Assembly: GCA_949527715.1 (NCBI GenBank) | Contig: CATEWF010000037.1 | Span: forward strand, 1 to 9,507 | Direction of reading: 5' to 3' | Origin: an uncultured Mycoplasmatota bacterium | GTDB taxonomy: Bacteria > Bacillota_I > Bacilli_A > Mycoplasmatales > Mycoplasmoidaceae | Length of the DNA stretch: 9,507 bases | In this document: positions 1 to 5,037 of the stretch, one piece after another | Position numbering within the stretch: position 1 is the stretch's first letter | How the letters are laid out: each line of letters opens with the position of its first letter | The notes under the pieces: model-generated | What the model was told of the DNA's origin: nothing | What the model saw: the letters and a program-made list of their open reading frames with translations, nothing else | The model's database searches: none | Made by a program: the position numbers and the translations under genes

Positions 1-380
1 TTGATGGGGTATATACTAAAAATGATAGTGATAAGTACGATGCTGTTGAATATGTTATGTCGTATAATATTGCTCCTGGTATTGGTTCACAAGATGTCGA
101 TATATTAACACCATTCTTGCCTGATGCGGCTGATTTATGGACACAATATACTATCAGAGAAATGCAAGCAATGGCAATTAAAAAGATTATTGATGAAAGT
201 GGTGGTAAATTTACGTCAGGTAATGCTTTCCCTATTCGTACTGGGACGAATTATTGGGCTTCAGCAGAGAATAGTCAGACGTATGCTTGGAATTGCAGCA
301 CTTACTATGATGCGAATGTCTACTACCGTAAGTGGAATAGCAATTACGTCCGTCCGTCTCTCGCTCTTGACGTAGCGTAA
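1..380 (+). CDS. C-terminal part of a probable DGR target protein with a C-type-lectin-like (DUF1566/FGE-type) domain
   Basis: The frame is open from the left edge (first full codon at base 3) to TAA at 378-380, so the gene is 5' partial; the ATG at 57 is internal. About 126 residues remain. They follow the pattern of Bacteroidota DUF1566/FGE-like lectin-fold domains used as DGR targets: a LPDAADLW segment, a helix ending in IIDESGG, then YWASAE, an AWNC core rich in Tyr/Asn/Ser, and the closing NYVRPSLAL. The last ~45 codons use GTC, TAC, CGT and CTC much more than the neighbouring AT-rich genes, and many varied codons can be derived from AAC/AAT by changing only A, the signature of adenine-directed mutagenic homing. 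In phages such proteins usually bind host surfaces at the tail tip. No reverse transcriptase or template repeat lies in this window. Domain type is fairly sure; active diversification is inferred. Confidence 0.75.
   Translation, partial: DGVYTKNDSDKYDAVEYVMSYNIAPGIGSQDVDILTPFLPDAADLWTQYTIREMQAMAIKKIIDESGGKFTSGNAFPIRTGTNYWASAENSQTYAWNCSTYYDANVYYRKWNSNYVRPSLALDVA
240..380 (+). other. Probable DGR variable region (VR) with GC-richer 3' end
   Basis: This is the 3' end of the partial gene. From the NYWASAE codons to the stop, base composition rises sharply against the AT-rich surroundings, and Asn/Tyr/Ser/Asp codons cluster (aat tgc agc act tac tat gat gcg aat gtc tac tac). The last stretch, encoding VRPSLALDVA, is C/G rich with a short CGTC repeat, as expected for an initiation-of-mutagenic-homing end shared with a template repeat. 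The 5' limit is approximate. A matching template repeat elsewhere in the genome would settle it. Confidence 0.5.
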
Positions 381-394
381 GCGTAGTCCTCTTT

Positions 395-416
395 ATATAA
401 TGCTCCAGCATTATAT
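395..416. repeat. Perfect inverted repeat (10-bp arms, 2-nt spacer) just after the DGR target
   Basis: ATATAATGCT, CC, AGCATTATAT: a perfect palindrome starting 15 bases after the stop codon. It has no following T tract, so it is a poor intrinsic terminator. In well studied DGRs a hairpin or cruciform shortly downstream of the variable region helps retrohoming; position and size fit that role, but the tip does not match the described GRNA tetraloop, so the role is only a suggestion. It could also stabilise the 3' end of the mRNA. Confidence 0.6.
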
Positions 417-435
417 TCTTATGTCATTAACTTTT

Positions 436-457
436 CAAATTGCTTGTAAGCAATTTG
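436..457. repeat. Second perfect inverted repeat (10-bp arms, 2-nt spacer)
   Basis: CAAATTGCTT, GT, AAGCAATTTG: a second palindrome of the same size as the one 19 bases upstream, unrelated in sequence and also without a T tract. Two equal-size hairpins are therefore stacked before the terminator. Possible roles are mRNA 3' protection, a protein-binding site or a DGR-associated structure; nothing in the window decides between them. Confidence 0.55.
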
Positions 458-474
458 ATTAATTAGATATTTTT

Positions 475-505
475 AACGGTATTACTTTGGTAATACCGTT
501 TTTTT
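475..505 (+). terminator. Intrinsic terminator, first copy of a terminator/promoter element
   Basis: A perfect 11-bp stem (AACGGTATTAC / GTAATACCGTT) with a 4-nt TTTG loop runs into seven T. It ends the transcript of the DGR target. The same architecture recurs at 2768-2798 with compensatory changes in the stem (pairs 479-496 and 480-495), which supports a real conserved structure. The loop also serves as the -33 box of the next promoter. Confidence 0.85.
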
Positions 506-517
506 ATTGTACATTTG
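486..517 (+). promoter_or_regulatory. Bacteroidota-type promoter for transcription unit 1
   Basis: The -33-like TTTG (486-489, the terminator loop) and the -7-like TAnnTTTG (TACATTTG, 510-517) are 20 nt apart, matching the Bacteroidota sigma-A (RpoD/SigABfr) consensus. The predicted transcript start near 523 leaves a leader of about 25 nt before the ATG at 547. The same element recurs before the second unit. Confidence 0.75.
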
Positions 518-546
518 CATTGTATTTAAATGTTATAGTAAAAAAA

Positions 547-1170
547 ATGAAAGAAAAATATACAGAAATTTATAGAGATTTTTTAATTGATTCGATATTA
601 GGCGGAATTTGTATTTCGATTTCAGGAATAGTATTTCTGAATGTTGGTGGAGTTATAGGTTCAGTTTTATTTGCATTTGGATTGTTGGCAATAATTCATT
701 ATAGATGGTGTTTATATACAGGTGGGGCAGGTTTTATTTTTGATTTTAAACAATTTATGTGGTTATTATTTGTATTATTCGGTAATGTCATAGGTTGTTT
801 TTTAGTTGGAAGTGCTGTTAAATATACTGAACCATTTTTGATTGAAAAAGTAACTAGTATAATTAATAATAGATTAATGTTAGAACCATTGCAATGTATA
901 TTATTGAGTATAGGCTGTGGTTTTATTATGACAACTGCTGTTAAATTTGCAAGAGAAAATAAGTTTTTACCGTTATTATTTGGTGTACCTGTCTTTATAC
1001 AAAGTGGTTTTATTCACAGTATTGCAGATGCATTTTATATTTCGGTATTACCATTTAGTTATATAAACGAACATTTTAATGATTTAATGGTTTATTATAG
1101 TTTAATTGTATTAGGAAATTTTATTGGTTGTAATTTAGTTAGAATTTTAAAATTTGATAGAACTGTATAA
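547..1170 (+). CDS. Formate/nitrite transporter (FNT) family-like membrane channel
   Basis: A 207-aa integral membrane protein. FNT proteins are pentameric channels moving small monovalent anions (formate, nitrite, hydrosulfide, lactate). Six hydrophobic stretches are visible (~12-31, 35-59, 67-90, 112-132, 139-168, 180-201). Family hallmarks: LYTGG (56-60) at the place of the LFT omega-loop motif; FGNVIG (78-83); SGFIHSIAD (153-161), matching the GFEHSVAN motif with the central pore His at 157 kept but the preceding Glu replaced by Ile; and LGNFIG (189-194). It is shorter than cellular members (usually 250-300 aa), chiefly in termini and loops. I chose the ATG at 547 because an upstream ATG-frame extension to 487 lies inside the terminator and promoter. 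It is the first gene of unit 1, 15 bases before the macrodomain gene. Substrate unknown. Family call fairly sure; such a gene is unusual for a phage. Confidence 0.8.
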   Translation: MKEKYTEIYRDFLIDSILGGICISISGIVFLNVGGVIGSVLFAFGLLAIIHYRWCLYTGGAGFIFDFKQFMWLLFVLFGNVIGCFLVGSAVKYTEPFLIEKVTSIINNRLMLEPLQCILLSIGCGFIMTTAVKFARENKFLPLLFGVPVFIQSGFIHSIADAFYISVLPFSYINEHFNDLMVYYSLIVLGNFIGCNLVRILKFDRTV

Positions 1171-1185
1171 ATTATTTTATAATAT

Positions 1186-1674
1186 ATGAAAGAAATAAAG
1201 TATATAATTGGTGATGCAACAAATCCTTCAGTAAATAAGGGTGAGTATTCTGTTATTTGTCATTGTTGTAATACATTAGGTGCCTGGGGTGCAGGTTTTG
1301 TTATACCACTTGGTAGACGTTATCCTTCAGCCAAACAAAATTATATGACAATGATTAAAACTTATAGACCCAGTGAACGTTTAGGGAAAGTAGGATATGC
1401 CAAAGTAAATAGTAACATCGTAGTTGCCAATATAATGGGTCAAGAACGAATTTATACTACAAGTGATGGTAAAATACCATTGGATTATGATGCCTTGAAA
1501 GAAGGCTTTGTTAATGTATATAACAAGTTCAGTCAAATAAATGTACCATTTACGATACATATGCCTAGAATTGGTTGTGGATTGGCAGGTGGAAAATGGG
1601 AGAAGGTTGCTGAAATAATTAAAGATGTATTTTTGAAAAATAATGTAGATGTATTTGTTTATGATTTAAAATAA
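1186..1674 (+). CDS. Macrodomain protein, ADP-ribose 1''-phosphate phosphatase/TARG1-like
   Basis: A 162-aa single macrodomain, about the whole family fold with no extra domain. Visible motifs: IIGDATNP (7-14) at the ADP-ribose adenine site; ICHCCNTLGAWGAGF (24-38), the Asn and glycine-rich loop that contacts the distal ribose; ANIMGQ; and MPRIGCGLAGGKW (126-138), the glycine loop typical of the Poa1p/TARG1 branch. Poa1p removes phosphate from ADP-ribose 1''-phosphate; TARG1 removes ADP-ribose from proteins and nucleic acids. The Asp that follows IGCGL in TARG1 is Ala/Gly here, so the TARG1 mechanism may not apply. The kptA-like gene starts 5 bases downstream; its by-product is closely related to the Poa1p substrate, so a role in clearing that product is a reasonable inference. 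De-ADP-ribosylation of phage or host targets is the alternative. Confidence 0.88.
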   Translation: MKEIKYIIGDATNPSVNKGEYSVICHCCNTLGAWGAGFVIPLGRRYPSAKQNYMTMIKTYRPSERLGKVGYAKVNSNIVVANIMGQERIYTTSDGKIPLDYDALKEGFVNVYNKFSQINVPFTIHMPRIGCGLAGGKWEKVAEIIKDVFLKNNVDVFVYDLK

Positions 1675-1679
1675 AAGAT

Positions 1680-2195
1680 ATGGGACACGAAACAATTGTA
1701 ACAAAAGGTAAAAGGTTGTCTTTCTTGTTAAGACATGATACTGAATATCATTTTGATAAAAATGGATGGAGAAATGTAAGTGATTTAATTAAAAATCATA
1801 ATTATACAATTGATGAATTAAATGAAATCGTTGAGACCAATGATAAAAAACGTTATGAATTTAATTCAGATAAAACAAAAATAAGAGCACGTCAAGGACA
1901 TTCCATTAATGTCGATGTTGAGTTAAAGGAAATGACACCACCTGATATTTTATATCATGGTACTGCGACAAGATTTCTTGATTCAATTTATGATAAGGGA
2001 ATTATAAAGGGGAGTAGAAATCATGTACATTTGTCAAAAGATGAAGAAACTGCTATTAAAGTAGGGCAACGTCATGGTAAACCATTTGTACTCAAAATAG
2101 ACACTAAGAAAATGAACGAAGATGGAATTAAATTTTATCTGTCTAATAATGATGTATGGTTGACCGATTTCGTAAATAAAAAATATTTTATATAA
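1680..2195 (+). CDS. kptA: RNA 2'-phosphotransferase (KptA/Tpt1)
   Basis: A 171-aa protein, full length for bacterial KptA. The enzyme transfers an RNA 2'-phosphate to NAD+, releasing nicotinamide and ADP-ribose 1'',2''-cyclic phosphate. The N-terminal lobe has GKRLSFLLRHD with the catalytic Arg18-His19 pair, GWRNVSDLI (29-37), and IRARQGHS (68-75) with the second conserved Arg. The C-terminal NAD-binding lobe has ILYHGTA (90-96), the conserved Arg113 in SRNHVHLS (112-119) and VGQRHGKPFVLKI (128-140). All expected catalytic Arg/His residues are present, so it should be active. It follows the macrodomain gene by 5 bases and overlaps the next gene's ATG by one base (TAATG), indicating translational coupling. 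Bacterial KptA has no settled natural substrate because bacteria lack the eukaryotic tRNA-splicing ligase; in a phage it might repair damaged RNA. Very confident in family. Confidence 0.95.
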   Translation: MGHETIVTKGKRLSFLLRHDTEYHFDKNGWRNVSDLIKNHNYTIDELNEIVETNDKKRYEFNSDKTKIRARQGHSINVDVELKEMTPPDILYHGTATRFLDSIYDKGIIKGSRNHVHLSKDEETAIKVGQRHGKPFVLKIDTKKMNEDGIKFYLSNNDVWLTDFVNKKYFI

Positions 2196-2530
2196 TGGAA
2201 CTAGGAGTAATAAAAAAAGTGTATGCAAAAACATTGGCTTCTGAAATAGTACCTGTTAGTTTAGATGATATTAAGCCTAAAAATACATTGTTTAAATTTG
2301 TAATTGGACAAGAAAAACCAAAAAAAATTATTGATTTAACAGAAAAAGATTTATTTTTGTTTAAAACGCATAATATGCAATATAGTTCAAATTTTGAAGA
2401 ATTTAAGGAACATTATGTTAAATATGAACAAGAAAACATAATTTATTATCGTATTAAACGTGGGAAATTATTTGGTAATGGATGGATTAATGAGGATGGT
2501 AATTTAAAATGTGTAATTATAGTTTTTTAA
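2195..2530 (+). CDS. Hypothetical protein, 111 aa, coupled to kptA
   Basis: I do not recognise this protein. The ATG overlaps the kptA stop codon by one base, so it is almost certainly translated and co-transcribed with kptA. It is soluble, Lys-rich, with no signal peptide or membrane segment; it shows alternating short beta-like stretches (FKFVIGQ, IIYYRIKRGK, KCVIIVF) and a charged helical middle (FEEFKEHYVKYEQE). The compact size and beta-rich ends suggest a small globular domain. The coupling suggests a job with KptA or the macrodomain protein, but that is inference from position alone. Confidence 0.7.
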   Translation: MELGVIKKVYAKTLASEIVPVSLDDIKPKNTLFKFVIGQEKPKKIIDLTEKDLFLFKTHNMQYSSNFEEFKEHYVKYEQENIIYYRIKRGKLFGNGWINEDGNLKCVIIVF

Positions 2531-2531
2531 A

Positions 2532-2660
2532 ATGGAAGATAAAGATGATAAATCTGTAACAAAGCAAAAAGAGTATCTTGAAACATTCTTTTATATTAAA
2601 AAGAAAAATGGTTTCTTTAAATTGTTATATCTTAAAATTAAGAAATTTTTTTTGGCATAA
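2532..2660 (+). CDS. Small hypothetical protein, 42 aa, possibly the 5' half of a broken gene
   Basis: The ATG lies one base after the previous stop, in the usual A-rich start context. The product begins acidic (MEDKDDKSVTKQKEYLE) and becomes Lys/Phe-rich (KKKNGFFKLLYLKIKKFF), ending at TAA 2658-2660. The stop follows at once on a run of eight T (2646-2653). Reading one base differently at that run joins it to a protein-like frame downstream (see the 2645-2767 entry). It may therefore be a genuine small protein, or a longer gene cut by a homopolymer change. Confidence 0.5.
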   Translation: MEDKDDKSVTKQKEYLETFFYIKKKNGFFKLLYLKIKKFFLA

Positions 2661-2767
2661 AAATAAAAATAGAAGACGTATATGATGCAAATCCGAGATG
2701 GGAAGAAGCAAGACAACTAATAAAAAGAATGGATAATTTAAAGAAAAAACGAATTTTAATAATTTTT
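2645..2767 (+). pseudogene. Protein-like reading frame without its own start, possible frameshifted tail of the 42-aa ORF
   Basis: In the frame starting at 2645 the sequence reads like real protein (GIKIKIEDVYDANPRWEE, then ARQLIKRMDNLKKKR), with no stop until after the following terminator and no good start codon after the TAA at 2639-2641. A one-base shift in the T8 run at 2646-2653 would join it to the 42-aa ORF. No stop codon precedes the terminator, so the fused frame has no clean end either, which argues for a decayed gene end or a chance frame. An assembly or sequencing error in the T run is also possible. Confidence 0.3.
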
Positions 2768-2798
2768 AACGAGATTATTTTTGTAATCTCGTTTTTTT
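2768..2798 (+). terminator. Intrinsic terminator, second copy of the terminator/promoter element
   Basis: A 10-bp stem AACGAGATTA / TAATCTCGTT (plus a possible T-G closing wobble) with a TTTT(TG) loop runs into seven T. It closes transcription unit 1. Against the first copy at 475-505 it has the same length and flanks (TTTTTAACG before, TTTTTTTATTGTAC after) but different stem bases that keep pairing. Confidence 0.85.
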
Positions 2799-2810
2799 AT
2801 TGTACTTTTG
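2780..2810 (+). promoter_or_regulatory. Bacteroidota-type promoter for transcription unit 2
   Basis: The -33-like TTTG (2780-2783, in the terminator loop) is 19 nt from the -7-like TACTTTTG (2803-2810, TAnnTTTG). The expected start of transcription near 2816 gives a leader of about 29 nt to the ATG at 2845, similar to the first copy. Confidence 0.75.
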
Positions 2811-2844
2811 TATCACGAAAAAGAAACTTAAATACTATTATAAG

Positions 2845-3531
2845 ATGGGAATTAATTTAGATAAGGTGAAAGAAGCAATGGAAAACTACATTGGTTCTGA
2901 AGAACACAAAAAGGAAATTAAAAAAATGGAACATGACGAATTCCTTAAAAATCGAAATATTGAAAAAATTCGTAATATGTCAATTGAGGAAAGGTCAAAT
3001 TTCATTGAAAAGGTCTATAATAAATATCGTAGTGATGAATATAGAGAACGAGAGTTAAAGGCTGGATATTATGAAGCCCGTAATTCCCTATATGATGTTA
3101 TATTGGATTATGGAATAAAATATGGTAAATTATCATCTTATAATTTGAATGAACATTTTCCTGAAGAACAATATGATATTGATGGAAAATTTATTGTTGG
3201 TATTATGTATGGACAAGGTTCTTATGTGTATGTTACACCAATAGAAAAAGATGAGGTGGTACCACATATAATAAGTAACGATGAAGTAGAAGTATATAAA
3301 CCAAATGGTGAACTATTAATAAAAACTGATAGTGAACTAATGTTTGATGACATTCGAATTCAAATTGCTGAAAAACATTTAAGTGGTTACTATATAATTT
3401 TCAAAGGTGAAAAACGTGAAATTCAACAAAATGGTTATGTAGAATTTCAAAAAGGCTTGTTCAATAAAAGTTTGATGTTGTTAGCAACACTTATACGTTT
3501 AAGAGGAAAAAAAGAAAATATTACAAATTAA
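2845..3531 (+). CDS. Hypothetical protein, 228 aa, first gene of unit 2
   Basis: I do not recognise this protein. The ATG at 2845 (MGINLDKV) is chosen because the longer TTG-initiated reading from 2800 would start inside the promoter, upstream of the expected transcript start. Residues 1-90 are highly charged and helical (EEHKKEIKKMEHDEFLKNR, SIEERSNFIEKVYNKYRSDE); the rest is more beta-like, with GKFIVGIMYGQGSYVYVTP and GYYIIFKGEKREI. No membrane segment or signal peptide. The gene is 17 bases before the next one and leads an operon ending in NADAR and PncB genes, so a link to ADP-ribose or NAD+ metabolism is possible but only positional. Confidence 0.75.
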   Translation: MGINLDKVKEAMENYIGSEEHKKEIKKMEHDEFLKNRNIEKIRNMSIEERSNFIEKVYNKYRSDEYRERELKAGYYEARNSLYDVILDYGIKYGKLSSYNLNEHFPEEQYDIDGKFIVGIMYGQGSYVYVTPIEKDEVVPHIISNDEVEVYKPNGELLIKTDSELMFDDIRIQIAEKHLSGYYIIFKGEKREIQQNGYVEFQKGLFNKSLMLLATLIRLRGKKENITN

Positions 3532-3548
3532 AAATAATTAAAAAAATT

Positions 3549-4487
3549 ATGGGTTGTTTTAATATAACAGGTTTTCATACAAAATTGCCTATTACATATG
3601 GTAATGAAGTATTTGGGATTATTGGAATACACAAAAATCGTAGTAAAAGGAATGAATTTTCACCAGGTAGAATATTTACTCCAATTGCTTTGCCTATTTT
3701 TGGTACATATGATGATTATGGTACTATTGATGATATTAAGCGAGATAGTAATACCGAATTAATTGAGAAGATAACTGGTGTAACAATTGAAGAATTTATT
3801 CATATAATTGATAATTACACAGTTAAACGTTATGGTTGTGAAGAGCCATATAATAAAATCAAAGAGAAACTAATCAAGTATCTTAAAAAAGATTTTTTTT
3901 TTGAATATGGCGATTATAAGACATTTGATGAAGAAAAGGATTGTATTACATTTATAATGGATCATAAGTTTTTTTATGACAAATGTGTGAAATCTATGGA
4001 AAATTTCGATGCCGATTTTGAACAATGGATTGCTGAGACACAAGAGATGCAAAAGGAAAAAGAAGAAAGAGAAAATGAATTAAAAGAAATTTATGAAAAA
4101 TGTAATGATGAAAAGTTAAAGAAAATATTAGAAAGAAGTTTTATTCCAAGTGAATATAAAACAAGTCTTGACCCTAATATCCGTAGTGGATTTCTTTATA
4201 ATGGAAACTATAATGAGACAGATTTAGTTATGTCTGTATATAAATACGATAACAGCATTTTACTATTCAATGAGTTAAAGAAAGATTATTATGATTTCGT
4301 AGCATTTTATTATTGTTTCTTAATACATTCTTGGATTTTTAATTTACACAATTATTGTAGTCAAACTGATAATATTGAAACTTTACTTCCAATTTATGAA
4401 GAAATGGTTAATCATATTAAAAATACTATCGAAAGACGTAAAGAAAATGGATGGTATGACGATGATGATTATGAAGACGAAGAGTAG
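3549..4487 (+). CDS. Hypothetical protein, 312 aa, with N-terminal GCFNITG...LPITYG motif
   Basis: No known function recognised. The N-terminus has a distinctive pattern, GCFNITGFHTKLPITYGNEV (2-21), followed by FTPIALPIFGTYDDYGTIDD (~44-63); this resembles uncharacterised phage and bacterial proteins where a CF...LPI-YG start precedes a LPI-G-YDDYG stretch. Residues ~160-195 are a likely coiled coil (WIAETQEMQKEKEERENEL), and the C-terminus is very acidic (DDDDYEDEE). It is soluble overall, with an aromatic-rich patch (YYDFVAFYYCFLIHSWIFNL, ~251-270) that could be a buried helix rather than a membrane segment. It lies mid-operon, 17 bases after the 228-aa gene and 28 before the NADAR gene. 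Confidence 0.8.
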   Translation: MGCFNITGFHTKLPITYGNEVFGIIGIHKNRSKRNEFSPGRIFTPIALPIFGTYDDYGTIDDIKRDSNTELIEKITGVTIEEFIHIIDNYTVKRYGCEEPYNKIKEKLIKYLKKDFFFEYGDYKTFDEEKDCITFIMDHKFFYDKCVKSMENFDADFEQWIAETQEMQKEKEERENELKEIYEKCNDEKLKKILERSFIPSEYKTSLDPNIRSGFLYNGNYNETDLVMSVYKYDNSILLFNELKKDYYDFVAFYYCFLIHSWIFNLHNYCSQTDNIETLLPIYEEMVNHIKNTIERRKENGWYDDDDYEDEE

Positions 4488-4515
4488 AAATATTATATTA
4501 AATAATAATTAAACA

Positions 4516-5025
4516 ATGAAAATTACTGAAAAATATGTTTATTTTTGGGGTGAGTGGCTTTCTAATTTTACAAATGCACCATTTACCACAAAAGTGAATG
4601 GAAAGGAACATAAATTCTCTAATTCTGAACAATATTTTATGTTTTTAAAAGCGATAACATTTGATGACGAAAAAATTGCTAATAGGATATTAACAGAAGG
4701 AATTGACCCTAAAAGGGCAAAGAATCTCGGCAGAAAAGTATCAAACTTTGATAACGAAAAATGGGATAGGGTAAAATATAAGATAATGAAGAAAGCTAAT
4801 ATGCTGAAATATACCCAAAACCAACATCTTTTAAATAAACTATTAGATAAACAATTTGATGGCAAACATTTCGTTGAGGCTTCTCCATACGATGAAATCT
4901 GGGGTATTAAATGTAGTGTTGAAGATGCCAAAGATGACAAATCAAATTGGAATGGTCAAAATTTGTTAGGTCAAGTATTGGATGAAGTAAGAGAAACTTT
5001 AATTAATGAAAACAAACAATTTTAA
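4516..5025 (+). CDS. NADAR/YbiA-family protein (DUF1768), likely ADP-ribose glycohydrolase or N-glycosidase
   Basis: A 169-aa, full-length NADAR domain. Visible motifs: LSNF (15-18), SEQYF (37-41, the SEHYF motif with the family Glu), KNLGR (69-73), WDRVKYKIMKKA (83-94), EASPYDEIWGI (121-131) and WNGQNLLG (145-152), all in family order and spacing. Some members cut N-glycosidic bonds in riboflavin-pathway intermediates (YbiA); others, paired with DarT1 toxins, remove ADP-ribose from guanine in DNA. No DarT-like gene lies in the window. The gene is 12 bases before the nicotinate phosphoribosyltransferase gene and in a region with a macrodomain protein and KptA, so an ADP-ribose role is favoured over a riboflavin role. 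Family call is strong; the substrate is inferred. Confidence 0.92.
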   Translation: MKITEKYVYFWGEWLSNFTNAPFTTKVNGKEHKFSNSEQYFMFLKAITFDDEKIANRILTEGIDPKRAKNLGRKVSNFDNEKWDRVKYKIMKKANMLKYTQNQHLLNKLLDKQFDGKHFVEASPYDEIWGIKCSVEDAKDDKSNWNGQNLLGQVLDEVRETLINENKQF

Positions 5026-5037
5026 AAAATAAATTAT

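Noticed and set aside
487..546. Upstream start that would lengthen the FNT-like protein by 20 residues
   Set aside because: It lies within the terminator and promoter, before the expected transcript start; the ATG at 547 is the first sensible start.
735..742. TATTTTTG matching the TAnnTTTG promoter box inside the FNT-like gene
   Set aside because: It lies in coding sequence with no fitting upstream TTTG and no gene start just downstream; chance match in AT-rich DNA.
2026..2033. TACATTTG promoter-like box inside kptA
   Set aside because: It encodes the conserved VHLS motif of KptA and has no TTTG 19-21 nt upstream.
2800..2844. TTG start adding 15 residues to the 228-aa protein
   Set aside because: It overlaps the -7 box of the promoter and would be outside the transcript from that promoter.
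4539..4940. Minus-strand open frame of 133 codons opposite the NADAR gene
   Set aside because: Shadow of a clear conserved gene; its protein is Ser/Leu/Phe-rich antisense-like sequence with no motif. The other minus-strand frames were rejected for the same reason.
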